DNA of 64,000 nucleotides. It comes from Streptococcus mitis. GTDB taxonomy: Bacteria > Bacillota > Bacilli > Lactobacillales > Streptococcaceae. Location of the stretch: positions 475,001 through 539,000 of the forward strand of contig NZ_CP047883.1 in assembly GCF_013305725.1 (NCBI RefSeq), written 5' to 3'. Position 1 is the stretch's first letter. Every line of letters begins with the position of its first letter. The notes under the pieces are model-generated. The model was not told where the DNA came from and searched no databases. It worked only from the letters and a program-made list of their open reading frames with translations. The position numbers were made by a program, and so were the translations under genes. Positions 47,372 to 57,351 of this stretch are shown one piece after another.

Positions 47372-48289
47372 ATGTCAGATTTAAAAAAATACGAAGGTGT
47401 CATTCCAGCCTTTTACGCATGTTATGATGATCAAGGAGAAGTAAGTCCAGAGCGTACGCGTGCCTTGGTTCAATACTTCATTGATAAAGGTGTTCAAGGT
47501 CTTTATGTCAATGGATCTTCTGGTGAATGTATCTACCAAAGCGTTGAAGACCGTAAATTAATCTTAGAAGAAGTCATGGCAGTTGCCAAAGGTAAATTGA
47601 CTATTATTGCCCATGTTGCTTGCAACAATACCAAAGACAGTATGGAACTTGCTCGCCATGCTGAAAGCTTGGGTGTAGATGCTATTGCAACGATTCCGCC
47701 GATTTATTTCCGCTTGCCAGAATACTCAGTTGCTAAATATTGGAACGATATCAGTTCTGCAGCTCCAAATACAGACTACGTGATTTACAACATTCCTCAA
47801 TTGGCAGGAGTTGCTTTGACTCCAAGTCTTTATACTGAAATGTTGAAGAATCCACGTGTTATCGGTGTGAAGAACTCTTCTATGCCAGTTCAAGATATCC
47901 AAACCTTTGTCAGCCTTGGTGGAGAAGACCACATCGTCTTTAACGGTCCAGATGAACAGTTTCTAGGTGGTCGCCTCATGGGTGCCAAAGCTGGTATCGG
48001 TGGTACTTATGGTGCTATGCCAGAACTCTTCTTGAAACTCAACCAATTGATTGCTAACAAAGACTTGGAAACAGCGCGTGAATTGCAGTATGCTATCAAC
48101 GCTATCATTGGTAAACTCACTTCTGCACATGGAAATATGTACGGTGTCATCAAAGAGGTCTTGAAGATCAATGAAGGACTGAACATTGGTTCTGTTCGCT
48201 CACCATTGACACCAGTGACTGAAGAAGATCGTCCAGTTGTAGAAGCAGCTGCAGCCTTGATTCGCGAAACCAAGGAGCGCTTCCTCTAA
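47372..48289 (+). CDS. N-acetylneuraminate lyase
   Basis: Cleaves Neu5Ac to ManNAc and pyruvate. The 305-residue TIM barrel belongs to the DHDPS/NAL family. The Schiff-base lysine is K167 in VIGVKNSS and the catalytic tyrosine is Y139 in YVIYNIP. NGSSGE near residue 47 binds the pyruvate carboxylate. It is the usual length and is followed 17 bases later by nanK. It should not be confused with the sialidase nanA, whose symbol is also used for lyases in other species. Confidence 0.92.
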   Translation: MSDLKKYEGVIPAFYACYDDQGEVSPERTRALVQYFIDKGVQGLYVNGSSGECIYQSVEDRKLILEEVMAVAKGKLTIIAHVACNNTKDSMELARHAESLGVDAIATIPPIYFRLPEYSVAKYWNDISSAAPNTDYVIYNIPQLAGVALTPSLYTEMLKNPRVIGVKNSSMPVQDIQTFVSLGGEDHIVFNGPDEQFLGGRLMGAKAGIGGTYGAMPELFLKLNQLIANKDLETARELQYAINAIIGKLTSAHGNMYGVIKEVLKINEGLNIGSVRSPLTPVTEEDRPVVEAAAALIRETKERFL

Positions 48290-48306
48290 TCCATAAGGAG
48301 GTATTT

Positions 48307-49203
48307 ATGACACACTACGTTGCAATTGATATCGGTGGAACCAATATCAAATATGGTTTGATCGACCAAGAAGGCCAACTTGTTGAATCGCATGAAATGC
48401 CAACTGAGGCGCATAAGGGTGGTCCTCATATCTTACAAAAGACCAAAGATATCGTAGCTAGCTATTTAGAACAAGGTCTAGTAGCAGGTGTTGCTATTTC
48501 TTCTGCAGGGATGGTAGATCCAGATAAGGGGGAAATTTTCTATGCTGGGCCTCAAATTCCTAACTACGCAGGAACTCAGTTCAAAAAGGAAATCGAGACT
48601 AGCTTTAATATTCCTTGTGAGATTGAAAATGATGTCAACTGTGCAGGTCTTGCTGAAGCGGTATCTGGTTCAGGCAAGGGAGCGAGTATCACTCTTTGCT
48701 TGACTATTGGAACCGGTATCGGTGGTTGTTTGATTATGGATGGGAAAGTCTTCCATGGATTTAGCAATTCAGCCTGTGAAGTCGGTTATATGCATATGCA
48801 GGATGGATCGTTCCAAGATTTGGCTTCTACAACAGCTTTAGTGAAATATGTAGCAGCAGGTCATGGAGATCCAGTTGACCAGTGGAATGGTCGTCGTATC
48901 TTTAAGGAAGCCACTGAAGGAAACAAGATTTGTATGGCTGGTATTGACCGTATGGTAGACTATCTAGGAAAAGGTCTGGCAAATATTTGCTATGTGGCCA
49001 ATCCAGAAGTAGTCATTCTCGGTGGCGGTATCATGGGACAAGAGGCTATCCTCAAACCCAAAATCCGTACAGCCTTGAAAGAAGCCTTGGTGCCAAGCCT
49101 CGCTGAAAAAACACGATTAGAATTTGCCCATCATCAAAATACAGCAGGTATGTTGGGTGCTTATTATCATTTTATACTCAATGAAAATCAAAGAGCAAAC
49201 TAG
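48307..49203 (+). CDS. nanK: ROK family kinase, probable N-acetylmannosamine kinase
   Basis: Phosphorylates ManNAc with ATP. It is 298 residues, with DIGGTNIKYG at 7-16, AISSAGMVDP, catalytic ENDVNCAGLAEA near 117 and GTGIGGCLIMDG. The cysteine cluster C-x-C-G-x2-G-C that binds zinc in most ROK kinases is absent: the equivalent stretch reads ACEVGYMHMQDGSFQDLAST. The last nine residues (ILNENQRAN) are encoded by an inserted BOX element, replacing an older end inferred as HFKTKQS. AAGGAGG precedes ATG 48307. Confidence 0.85.
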   Translation: MTHYVAIDIGGTNIKYGLIDQEGQLVESHEMPTEAHKGGPHILQKTKDIVASYLEQGLVAGVAISSAGMVDPDKGEIFYAGPQIPNYAGTQFKKEIETSFNIPCEIENDVNCAGLAEAVSGSGKGASITLCLTIGTGIGGCLIMDGKVFHGFSNSACEVGYMHMQDGSFQDLASTTALVKYVAAGHGDPVDQWNGRRIFKEATEGNKICMAGIDRMVDYLGKGLANICYVANPEVVILGGGIMGQEAILKPKIRTALKEALVPSLAEKTRLEFAHHQNTAGMLGAYYHFILNENQRAN

Positions 49204-49277
49204 GAAGTTAGCCGTAGGCAGTACTTGAGTACGACAAGGCGAAGCTGACGTGGTTTGAATTTGATTTTCGAAGAGTA
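49175..49277 (-). repeat. BOX element, A-C type, copy 4, inserted inside the nanK frame
   Basis: 103 bases from TACTC to GAGTA, with the box-C end toward nanK (minus orientation) and TTAA at 49278-49281 on the box-A side. The nanK frame enters it and stops at TAG 49201-49203. Confidence 0.88.
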
Positions 49278-49289
49278 TTAAGACAAAAC

Positions 49290-49320
49290 AATCCTAGTTT
49301 GGCTAGACCAAACTAGGATT
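49290..49320. terminator. Bidirectional terminator between nanK and nanR
   Basis: AATCCTAGTTTGG (49290-49302) and CCAAACTAGGATT (49308-49320), a 13-bp perfect stem with a 5-base loop and T/A runs on both sides. The nanR stop codon lies within its right arm. Confidence 0.9.
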
Positions 49321-50164
49321 TTCTTACACGTTTTTGTCTACGATAGCCATTGAGTTTTTTATTTTCCCAATAGCTATTAAAGATTTTCTCCTTGCTTTCA
49401 CGATTGATTTCCAAAAAGTAGGCATAAATCAAATCGATAAAGAAGAGCATAGGAAGTTGAGCGGATATTCGTTGGATGTAGGAAGGCTGGCTGTGACTGG
49501 CTACAAGAACAGTCTCCGTATAGGCCTGACTATCTTTATTGGGAACACTTGTAAAGAGTACAGTATTTGCCCCCATCTCTTTCGCGTCTAATAGACTATC
49601 TAGAATAGAAGGAGTTGAGCCAGAAAGTGAGAAACCAAGTACTAGACAATTTTCATCCATAATGCTGGTTGTCCAGGCAAAACCGTCTTGGTCGGTTAAA
49701 GCCTCGCAGACCACACCCAGACGCATGAAGCGCAATTTCATTTCACGAGCGACAAGTCCAGAACTACCTGTTCCAAAGAAGTAGACACGATCAGCATCTT
49801 CGATTAACTGGGCGATTCGTTCTAGTTGTTCTTCGTCAATCAAGTCCTGTGTTTGTTCCCGCATGTGACTATAGCTTCGAAGAACTCGGTTGGTTAAAGG
49901 ACTATGATTGTGAGAATGAGTCTCCTGTTTCTTTGCTTGGTGCTGGTATTGGAAAATAAATTCTCTATAGCCTGTAAAACCACACTTTTTAGAAAAGCGG
50001 GTCAGAGCAGCTTGAGAGATATGTAATTTTTGAGTGACCTGTTGGGAGGAAAGGTCATCTTGAATGGTTTCAGCTTGCAAAAAATAACGAGCGATTTCTT
50101 GCTCTAAATCTGTTAATTCTTCAAAATGAAAATCGATAATGGATGCAATGTCTGGCTTATTCAT
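49313..50164 (-). CDS. nanR: RpiR family regulator of sialic acid genes
   Basis: A 283-residue RpiR-type protein from ATG 50164 (MNKPDIASIIDFHFEELTDL), with AAAAGGAG upstream; ATG 50179 lies on that ribosome site. An N-terminal helix-turn-helix (QQVTQKLHISQAALTRFSKKCG) is followed by a SIS sugar-phosphate domain (VYFFGTGSSGLVAREMKLRF, LVLGFSLSGSTPSILD). In S. pneumoniae the regulator at this place, NanR, activates nan genes on sialic acid. It is the natural candidate to bind the paired boxes at 37501, 41641 and 47214. Confidence 0.9.
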   Translation of the reverse strand: MNKPDIASIIDFHFEELTDLEQEIARYFLQAETIQDDLSSQQVTQKLHISQAALTRFSKKCGFTGYREFIFQYQHQAKKQETHSHNHSPLTNRVLRSYSHMREQTQDLIDEEQLERIAQLIEDADRVYFFGTGSSGLVAREMKLRFMRLGVVCEALTDQDGFAWTTSIMDENCLVLGFSLSGSTPSILDSLLDAKEMGANTVLFTSVPNKDSQAYTETVLVASHSQPSYIQRISAQLPMLFFIDLIYAYFLEINRESKEKIFNSYWENKKLNGYRRQKRVRKS

Positions 50165-50418
50165 GGGGCTCCTTTTCATGAGTCAATTGCTTAAAAGTTG
50201 ACAATTCCCTAACTATTATTATCATTATATCATAGAAGAATAGATAAAAACATAAAAAGCCATTTTCAATTAAAAGTCAAAAAAAGGTATCGATTTTTCT
50301 AAGAGTTTCTCCTTAAAATATGATACAATGAAGAGTAATAATCTTCTTTCAAGTTTTATATTTTTTAGTGAAAATGGGATGGAAGATGGAAATTTTTCTA
50401 GAAATGAGACATGGTTGT

Positions 50419-52461
50419 ATGAGAAAATTTAACAGTCATTCGATTCCGATTCGACTTAATCTACTATTTGGAATAGTTATCTTGCTTTTCATGACGATTA
50501 TTGGTCGTCTTCTTTATATGCAGGTATTAAATAAAGACTTTTACGAAACGAAATTAGCATCAGCAAGTCAAACGAGAGTGACAACTAGTTCGGCTCGAGG
50601 ACAAATCTACGATGCAACGGGGAAACCTCTTGTTGAAAATACCATCAAGCAAGTTGTGTCTTTTACAAGGACTAACAAGATGACGGCAGCTGAACTCAAA
50701 GAGACTGCAAAAAAACTTCTTACTTATGTGAATGTCAGCTCTCCTAATCTCACAGACCGTCAGATTGCTGATTATTACTTGGCTGACCAAGAAATTTATA
50801 AAAAAATAGTCGATGCTTTGCCACGTGATAAGCGTTTGGATTCGGATGGAAATCTTCTTTCGGAAGCAACTCTTTACAACAATGCAGTGGAAAGTGTTGA
50901 TGTGAGTCAGCTCAACTATACGGATGATCAGAAAAAAGAAATTTATTTATTTAGTCAGCTAAATACTGTTGAAAATTTTGCTACAGGAACAATCGCAACG
51001 GATTCTTTAGATGACACACAAGTTGCTCTTGTCGCCTCAGCCTCCAAGGATTTACCAGGAATTAGCATTTCTACTTCATGGGATAGAAAAGTCCTAGACA
51101 CTTCTTTGTCTTCAATTGTAGGTAGTGTATCAAGTGAAAAATCAGGTCTTCCAGCAGAGGAAGTGGATGCTTATTTGAAAAAAGGCTACTCTCTGAATGA
51201 CCGAGTGGGGACTTCGTATCTTGAAAAGCAGTACGAAGAAGTACTACAGGGAAAACGTTCTGTTAAAGAAGTATATCTTGATAAACATGGCAACATGGAA
51301 AGTGTTGAAAATGTAGAGGAAGGAAGCAAAGGGAACAACATCAAACTAACGATTGACCTAGCTTTCCAAAATGGAGTGGATGATCTGCTTAAGAGTTATT
51401 TTAATTCGGAGCTAGGTAACGGAGGAGCTAGATATTCTGAAGGAGTGTATGCAGTAGCACTTAATCCTAAAACAGGAGCCGTCCTTGCCATGTCTGGGAT
51501 CAAGCATGATACTGAGTCAGGTAAATTGAGTTCAGATTCCTTAGGGACAGTCACCGACGTGTTTGTGCCAGGGTCAGTAGTTAAGGCCGCTACCATCAGC
51601 TCAGGTTGGGAAAATGGTGTTTTATCAGGAAACCAAACCTTAACAGATCAGCCTATTGTTTTCCAAGGTTCAGCTCCAATTAATTCTTGGTATACATTGG
51701 CATATGGATCTTTTCCTATTACAGCTGTGGAAGCCTTGGAGTATTCATCTAATACTTACATGGTTCAAACCGCTCTTGGAATCATGGGCCAGACCTATCA
51801 ACCAAATATGACGGTTGCAACAGGGCAATTAGAGGCTGCTATGGGTAAATTACGTTCGACCTTTGGAGAATATGGACTTGGAACTTCGACTGGAATCGAT
51901 CTTCCAGATGAATCGACAGGATTTACACCAAAAGAATTTGATTTGGCTAATTATATTAATAATGCTTTTGGCCAGTTTGATAACTATACTCCTATGCAAT
52001 TGGCCCAGTATGTTGGAACCATTGCCAACAATGGTGTTCGGATTGCACCTCACATTGTTGAGGGAATTTATGGAAATAATGAACAAGGTGGCTTAGGCAA
52101 TCTGCTTCAAGAGACGACTAGCAAAGAAATGAATAAGATTAATATCTCAGAGTCAGATATGTCTATTCTGCAACAAGGATTTTATCAAGTTTCACATGGT
52201 GGTAGTGCTTTGACAACTGGTCGTGCCTTTTCAAATGGTGCAGCTGTATCCATTAGTGGAAAAACAGGTACTGCCGAAAGTTATGTTAATGGGGGGCAAA
52301 AAGCTAATAATACTAACGCAGTCGCTTATGCACCAACCGAAAATCCTCAAATCGCGGTCGCAGTTGTCTTCCCGCATAACACCAATCTTACAAATGGTGT
52401 CGGACCTTCCATTGCGCGCGATATTATCAATCTTTATCACCAAAATCATCCAATGAATTAG
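50419..52461 (+). CDS. pbp2b: Penicillin-binding protein 2B (transpeptidase)
   Basis: A class B PBP for peripheral peptidoglycan cross-linking, anchored by one N-terminal membrane segment. It has 680 residues from ATG 50419 ([17 protein letters not shown]); the open frame extends upstream but lacks a ribosome site. Active-site motifs fall exactly at pneumococcal positions: SVVK with S386, S443-S444-N445, K615 in KTGTA. Thr446 is unchanged, so the best-known low-affinity substitution is absent. Other positions differ from reference pneumococcal PBP2b as I recall it (for example ETTSKEMNK near 570), which fits S. mitis or a mosaic allele. Confidence 0.95.
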   Translation: MRKFNSHSIPIRLNLLFGIVILLFMTIIGRLLYMQVLNKDFYETKLASASQTRVTTSSARGQIYDATGKPLVENTIKQVVSFTRTNKMTAAELKETAKKLLTYVNVSSPNLTDRQIADYYLADQEIYKKIVDALPRDKRLDSDGNLLSEATLYNNAVESVDVSQLNYTDDQKKEIYLFSQLNTVENFATGTIATDSLDDTQVALVASASKDLPGISISTSWDRKVLDTSLSSIVGSVSSEKSGLPAEEVDAYLKKGYSLNDRVGTSYLEKQYEEVLQGKRSVKEVYLDKHGNMESVENVEEGSKGNNIKLTIDLAFQNGVDDLLKSYFNSELGNGGARYSEGVYAVALNPKTGAVLAMSGIKHDTESGKLSSDSLGTVTDVFVPGSVVKAATISSGWENGVLSGNQTLTDQPIVFQGSAPINSWYTLAYGSFPITAVEALEYSSNTYMVQTALGIMGQTYQPNMTVATGQLEAAMGKLRSTFGEYGLGTSTGIDLPDESTGFTPKEFDLANYINNAFGQFDNYTPMQLAQYVGTIANNGVRIAPHIVEGIYGNNEQGGLGNLLQETTSKEMNKINISESDMSILQQGFYQVSHGGSALTTGRAFSNGAAVSISGKTGTAESYVNGGQKANNTNAVAYAPTENPQIAVAVVFPHNTNLTNGVGPSIARDIINLYHQNHPMN

Positions 52462-52471
52462 AAAGGAACTT

Positions 52472-53068
52472 ATGCTTTATCCAACACCTATTGCCAAGCT
52501 AATTGACAGTTATTCCAAGTTACCGGGTATCGGGATTAAGACGGCTACCCGTCTGGCCTTTTATACTATTGGAATGTCTGATGACGATGTCAATGAATTT
52601 GCTAAAAATCTCCTTTCTGCTAAGAGAGAGCTGACCTATTGTTCTATTTGTGGTCGTTTGACTGATGACGATCCTTGCTCTATCTGTACCGATCCAAGTC
52701 GTGACCAGACAACGATTTTGGTGCTAGAGGATAGTCGTGATGTGGCAGCCATGGAGAACATCCAAGAATACCATGGACTCTATCATGTCTTGCATGGACT
52801 CATTTCTCCCATGAATGGTATCAGTCCGGACGATATCAATCTCAAGAGCCTCATGACTCGTCTGATGGATAGTGAAGTTTCAGAGGTAATCGTAGCAACA
52901 AATGCTACAGCAGATGGTGAAGCGACATCCATGTATCTTTCTCGTTTGCTCAAGCCGGCTGGTATCAAGGTTACGCGTCTAGCACGAGGTCTCGCTGTGG
53001 GAGCGGATATCGAGTATGCAGATGAAGTCACACTCTTACGAGCCATTGAAAATCGGACAGAGTTGTAA
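52472..53068 (+). CDS. recR: Recombination protein RecR
   Basis: RecR works with RecO/RecF to load RecA. The protein is 198 residues: a helix-hairpin-helix start ([16 protein letters not shown]), the zinc finger [17 protein letters not shown], and the Toprim domain ([33 protein letters not shown]). It lies 10 bases after pbp2b, the usual streptococcal pair. Confidence 0.96.
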   Translation: MLYPTPIAKLIDSYSKLPGIGIKTATRLAFYTIGMSDDDVNEFAKNLLSAKRELTYCSICGRLTDDDPCSICTDPSRDQTTILVLEDSRDVAAMENIQEYHGLYHVLHGLISPMNGISPDDINLKSLMTRLMDSEVSEVIVATNATADGEATSMYLSRLLKPAGIKVTRLARGLAVGADIEYADEVTLLRAIENRTEL

Positions 53069-53113
53069 GTGGAGACAAATTAACAAACTCAATTCATTTA
53101 TACAAAAATCAAG

Positions 53114-53145
53114 GAGGCCGATATTTATTTTATCGGTCTCTTTTT
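53114..53145 (+). terminator. Terminator after recR
   Basis: GAGGCCGATA and TATCGGTCTC (53131-53140) flank a T-rich loop, and five T follow. TATACT at 53200-53205 may be the -10 of the ddl promoter. Confidence 0.85.
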
Positions 53146-53242
53146 AGATTTCTTGAAGACTAGTATCAGGTTCAAGTTTCAAAAAAGAAGCAAATATGAT
53201 ATACTAAAGAGCGAGTATTCTATTAGAATTAGGACAAGTAAT

Positions 53243-54286
53243 ATGAAACAAATGATTATTCTTTTATACGGTGGACGTAGTGCAGAGCGTGAAGTCTCTG
53301 TCCTTTCAGCTGAGAGTGTCATGCGTGCGGTTAACTACGATCGTTTCACAGTCAAGACTTTCTTCATTAGTCAGTCAGGTGACTTTATCAAAACCCAAGA
53401 ATTTAGCCAGACTCCAGGTCAAGAGGACCGTCTCATGACCAATGAAAACATTGATTGGGATAAGAAAGTTGCACCAAGTGCTATCTATGAAGAAGGAGCA
53501 GTGGTCTTTCCAGTCCTTCATGGCCCAATGGGAGAAGATGGCTCTGTTCAAGGATTCCTTGAAGTTTTGAAAATGCCTTACGTTGGTTGCAACATCTTGT
53601 CATCAAGTCTTGCTATGGACAAAATCACGACCAAGCGTGTTCTAGAATCTGTCGGAATTGCCCAAGTTCCTTATGTGGCCATTGTCGAAGGTGATGATGT
53701 GACTGCTAAAATTGCCGAAGTTGAAGAAAAATTGACTTACCCAGTTTTCACAAAACCATCAAACATGGGTTCTAGTGTCGGTATTTCTAAATCTGAAACT
53801 CAAGAAGAACTCCGCCAAGCCTTGAAACTTGCCTTCCAATATGACAGCCGTGTCTTGGTTGAGCAAGGAGTGAATGCCCGTGAAATCGAGGTTGGTCTCT
53901 TGGGGAACTACGATGTCAAGAGCACGTTGCCAGGAGAAGTTGTCAAGGATGTTGACTTCTACGACTATGACGCCAAGTATATTGATAACAAGATTACTAT
54001 GGATATTCCAGCCAAAATCAGTGATGATGTGGTAGCTGTCATGCGTCAGAATGCAGAAACGGCTTTCCGTGCCATTGGTGGCCTCGGTCTCTCTCGTTGC
54101 GATTTCTTCTATACAGATAAGGGAGAGGTTTTCCTAAACGAGCTTAATACCATGCCAGGTTTCACCCAGTGGTCTATGTATCCACTACTTTGGGACAATA
54201 TGGGAATCAGTTACCCAGAACTAATCGAGCGTTTGGTTGACCTTGCTAAGGAAAGTTTTGACAAGCGCGAAGCGCATTTGCTATAA
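53243..54286 (+). CDS. ddl: D-alanine-D-alanine ligase
   Basis: Makes D-Ala-D-Ala for peptidoglycan. It has 347 residues from ATG 53243 ([20 protein letters not shown]). The ATP-grasp fold shows [35 protein letters not shown], and the closing ligand segment [18 protein letters not shown]. The Tyr in that Mg2+/substrate region (KYIDNK loop) fits a D-Ala rather than D-lactate ligase. The upstream in-frame extension lacks a ribosome site. Confidence 0.96.
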   Translation: MKQMIILLYGGRSAEREVSVLSAESVMRAVNYDRFTVKTFFISQSGDFIKTQEFSQTPGQEDRLMTNENIDWDKKVAPSAIYEEGAVVFPVLHGPMGEDGSVQGFLEVLKMPYVGCNILSSSLAMDKITTKRVLESVGIAQVPYVAIVEGDDVTAKIAEVEEKLTYPVFTKPSNMGSSVGISKSETQEELRQALKLAFQYDSRVLVEQGVNAREIEVGLLGNYDVKSTLPGEVVKDVDFYDYDAKYIDNKITMDIPAKISDDVVAVMRQNAETAFRAIGGLGLSRCDFFYTDKGEVFLNELNTMPGFTQWSMYPLLWDNMGISYPELIERLVDLAKESFDKREAHLL

Positions 54287-54297
54287 AAATGAAAGAG

Positions 54298-54359
54298 AGG
54301 GTAGAAGCCAGAACCATCACTGCAAGGTGACTAGAGTTCTCGAGCTTCGACCCTTTTTA
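54298..54359 (+). terminator. Long imperfect terminator between ddl and murF
   Basis: GGGTAGAAGC...CAGAAC pairs with GTTCT...GAGCTTCGACCC, and five T follow. It ends 12 bases before the murF start, so it may reduce read-through into murF. Confidence 0.65.
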
Positions 54360-54370
54360 AAGGAGTAGAA

Positions 54371-55744
54371 ATGAAATTAACAATCCATGAAGTGGCTCAA
54401 GTTGTAGGAGCTAAAAATGACATCAGCATCTTTGAGAACACCCAGTTAGAGAAGGCTGAGTTTGACAGTCGTTTGATTGCGACAGGGGACTTGTTTGTGC
54501 CCCTCAAAGGTGCGCGTGACGGTCATGACTTTATCGAAACAGCTTTTGAAAATGGCGCTGCTGCAACCCTGTCTGAGAAAGAAATCGAGAATCATCCCTA
54601 TATTCTAGTAGATGATGTTCTGACTGCCTTTCAGCAACTAGCAACCTACTATCTTGAAAAAACGACTGTTGATGTCTTTGCGGTTACGGGTTCAAATGGC
54701 AAGACAACGACCAAGGATATGTTAGCTCACTTGCTATCAACAACCTACAAAACTTACAAAACACAAGGCAACTACAATAATGAGATTGGTCTTCCTTACA
54801 CAGTTCTCCATATGCCTGAAGGAACAGAAAAGTTGGTCTTGGAGATGGGGCAGGATCACTTGGGCGATATTCATCTCTTGTCTGAATTGGCTCGTCCAAA
54901 AACAGCCATCGTGACCTTGGTTGGAGAAGCCCATTTGGCTTTTTTCAAAGACCGTTCTGAAATTGCTAAAGGAAAAATGCAAATTGCAGACGGGATGGCA
55001 TCTGGTTCCTTGCTTTTAGCCCCAGCTGACTCGATTGTAGAGGACTACTTGCCAACTGATAAAAAGGTAGTTCGTTTTGGGCAAGGGGCAGAGTTGGAAA
55101 TTACCGACCTGGTAGAACGTAAGGATAGCTTGACCTTTAAGGCCAATTTTTTGGAGCGAGCTCTTGATTTGCCAGTAACTGGCAAGTACAATGCCACCAA
55201 TGCTATGATTGCATCCTATGTTGCCCTACAAGAAGGAGTTTCAGAGGAGCAAATTCGTCAGGCCTTCCAAAATCTTGAATTGACGCGTAACCGTACCGAG
55301 TGGAAGAAAGCAGCTAATGGAGCAGATATCCTTTCAGATGTTTACAATGCCAACCCAACTGCTATGAAGCTGATTTTAGAGACTTTCTCTGCCATTCCAG
55401 CCAATGAAGGTGGCAAGAAAATTGCAGTGTTAGCGGATATGAAGGAACTTGGTGAACAGTCTGTTCAACTTCATAATCAGATGATTTTGAGCTTTTCTCC
55501 AGATGTGCTGGATACCGTTATTTTCTACGGAGAAGATATTGCTGAATTAGCCCAATTGGCCAGTCAAATGTTCCCAATTGGCCACGTTTACTACTTCAAG
55601 AAAACAGAAGACCAAGACCAATTTGAAGACCTAGTCAAGCAGGTTAAAGAAAGCCTTGGAGTCAATGACCAAATCCTACTCAAAGGCTCTAACTCTATGA
55701 ATCTAGCCAAGTTGGTAGAAAGTTTAGAAAATGAAGCCAAGTGA
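54371..55744 (+). CDS. murF: UDP-MurNAc-pentapeptide synthetase MurF
   Basis: Adds D-Ala-D-Ala to UDP-MurNAc-tripeptide. The 457 residues show the ATP-binding GSNGKT at 107-112, NNEIGLPYTVL (substrate binding) after it, and the C-terminal ligase segment LSDVYNANPTAMK. It follows ddl, which supplies its substrate. Its end overlaps the next gene by 14 bases. Confidence 0.96.
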   Translation: MKLTIHEVAQVVGAKNDISIFENTQLEKAEFDSRLIATGDLFVPLKGARDGHDFIETAFENGAAATLSEKEIENHPYILVDDVLTAFQQLATYYLEKTTVDVFAVTGSNGKTTTKDMLAHLLSTTYKTYKTQGNYNNEIGLPYTVLHMPEGTEKLVLEMGQDHLGDIHLLSELARPKTAIVTLVGEAHLAFFKDRSEIAKGKMQIADGMASGSLLLAPADSIVEDYLPTDKKVVRFGQGAELEITDLVERKDSLTFKANFLERALDLPVTGKYNATNAMIASYVALQEGVSEEQIRQAFQNLELTRNRTEWKKAANGADILSDVYNANPTAMKLILETFSAIPANEGGKKIAVLADMKELGEQSVQLHNQMILSFSPDVLDTVIFYGEDIAELAQLASQMFPIGHVYYFKKTEDQDQFEDLVKQVKESLGVNDQILLKGSNSMNLAKLVESLENEAK

Positions 55745-56342
55745 TTTTGTTAAGTATCTGCAAAGAATGCTTGCCCTTACAGATACTGGCTTAACCTTTA
55801 CAAAAGATCCTTTTGACCGTGAGCGCTATGAAGACTTGCGAAGTCTGTTATCTGAAATGTTGAATCAAGCATCAGACCTTGATGCCGAAGAAGTGGCAGA
55901 AGTTTTGAAGCCAACTTCCGCTTATGCAACTCCGTTAATGGACGTCCGTGCTTGGATTGTTGAGGACGAAAAGATTTGTCTGGTTAGGGGACAAGGAGAG
56001 AATGATTGGGCTTTGCCAGGTGGCTTTGGTGAGGTTGGTTATTCTCCAACAGAAAATATTCTCAAGGAAATTGAAGAAGAAACCGGTTTTGAAGCTAAAG
56101 TAGAAAGACTACTAGCTGTTTTTGATACAAATCGTTTCCAACTACAGAGCAATCAATATGCAAAGTTTGTTTTTGAATGTAAGCTTCTTGATGGACAATT
56201 CCAAGAAAATCAAGAAATTGCTGACCTTCAATTTTTTGCAATTGACCAACTACCGAACTTATCTGAAAAACGCATTACCAAGGAGCAAATAGAGATTCTT
56301 TGGCAGGTTTATCAAGGTCAGAGGGAGCAATATCTTGACTAA
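55731..56342 (+). CDS. Nudix hydrolase with N-terminal helical domain
   Basis: A 203-residue protein. The N-terminal helical domain (about 1-60) belongs to the Nudix_N type. The Nudix box near 98-120 reads GGFGEVGYSPTENILKEIEEET; the usual first Glu is Tyr and Arg is Lys, so it departs from the consensus G-x5-E-x7-RE, although EExG is kept. The substrate is unknown; relatives act on ADP-ribose or nucleotide sugars. Its ATG lies inside the end of murF, so translation is coupled. Confidence 0.82.
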   Translation: MKPSDFVKYLQRMLALTDTGLTFTKDPFDRERYEDLRSLLSEMLNQASDLDAEEVAEVLKPTSAYATPLMDVRAWIVEDEKICLVRGQGENDWALPGGFGEVGYSPTENILKEIEEETGFEAKVERLLAVFDTNRFQLQSNQYAKFVFECKLLDGQFQENQEIADLQFFAIDQLPNLSEKRITKEQIEILWQVYQGQREQYLD

Positions 56343-56432
56343 GAAGATGATTATCGTATTTCTAAATCCATTTTTGACAAATAGCATGGTATAATAATAT
56401 GCAGGAAAATTTTGAATCATGAGGAAGACTAG

Positions 56433-57137
56433 ATGAATTTATGGGATATTTTCTTTACTACCCAAGCAACAGAACCACCCAAGTTTGACCTTTTTTGGTA
56501 TGTTAGCCTATTTACGCTCTTAGCCTTAACCTTTTTTACAGCCTATCGCTATCGTGAAAAGAAGGTTTACCAACGATTTTTCCAAATCTTACAGGCAGTT
56601 CAGTTGATTCTACTTTATGGTTGGTATTGGGTCAATCATATGCCGCTGTCAGAAAGTTTACCTTTTTACCATTGCCGTATGGCTATGTTTGTGGTGCTCT
56701 TGCTTCCTGGTCAGTCTAAATATAGGCAGTATTTTGCACTACTAGGAACATTTGGGACATTAGCAGCCTTTGTTTATCCAGTGCCAGATGCCTATCCTTT
56801 CCCACATATTGCGATTTTATCCTTTATCTTTGGGCACTTAGCTCTCTTGGGGAACTCTTTGGTTTATCTCTTGAGACAGTACGATGCACGATTGTTGGAT
56901 GTGAAGGGAATTTTTCTCATGACCTTTGCTCTAAATGCCTTGATTTTTGTGGTCAATTTGGTAACAGGTGGAGATTACGGATTCTTGACAAAACCGCCAT
57001 TGGTTGGAGACCATGGCTTAGTAGCTAATTATTTAATCGTTTCTCTAGCCTTGTCAGCGGCGATTACGTTGACAAAGAAAATTTTGGAACTATTTTTAGA
57101 ACAAGAAGCAGAAAAAATGATTACAAAGAAAGCTTAG
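56433..57137 (+). CDS. YwaF/TIGR02206 family membrane protein
   Basis: A 234-residue protein with six to seven membrane segments. The family pattern is seen in SLPFYHCRMAMFVVLLL, YPFPHIAILSFIFGHLAL and GDYGFLTKPP. Function unknown. It stands between murF-nudix and the division genes, with ATG 56433 after GAGGA. TATAAT at about 56391 may be its -10. Confidence 0.8.
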   Translation: MNLWDIFFTTQATEPPKFDLFWYVSLFTLLALTFFTAYRYREKKVYQRFFQILQAVQLILLYGWYWVNHMPLSESLPFYHCRMAMFVVLLLPGQSKYRQYFALLGTFGTLAAFVYPVPDAYPFPHIAILSFIFGHLALLGNSLVYLLRQYDARLLDVKGIFLMTFALNALIFVVNLVTGGDYGFLTKPPLVGDHGLVANYLIVSLALSAAITLTKKILELFLEQEAEKMITKKA

Positions 57138-57351
57138 AAATGAGCTTTCTTTTTTTCATAAATCTGATTTTTTATAACTTGTTTGGAAAATAAAAAAATT
57201 TGATGAGCGAATGTGAAAAAATGGTAAGTAAATTTAGGAAAAACTAAGCACGATTGGATTTTTTGTGTTATAATATTCTGTGAATAGCTATGCCCTGTTT
57301 TAGCTATATTGAATAGAAGTTTGAAACTTGGAAGAGAGAGGATGCGATGTA

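Noticed and set aside
50368..50418. N-terminal extension of PBP2b from ATG 50368
   Set aside because: The extension has no ribosome site, and residue numbering matches pneumococcal PBP2b only from ATG 50419.
51745..51756. Beta-lactam resistance mutation at the SSN motif
   Set aside because: The residue after SSN is Thr, the unmutated state; other differences cannot be judged without a reference alignment.
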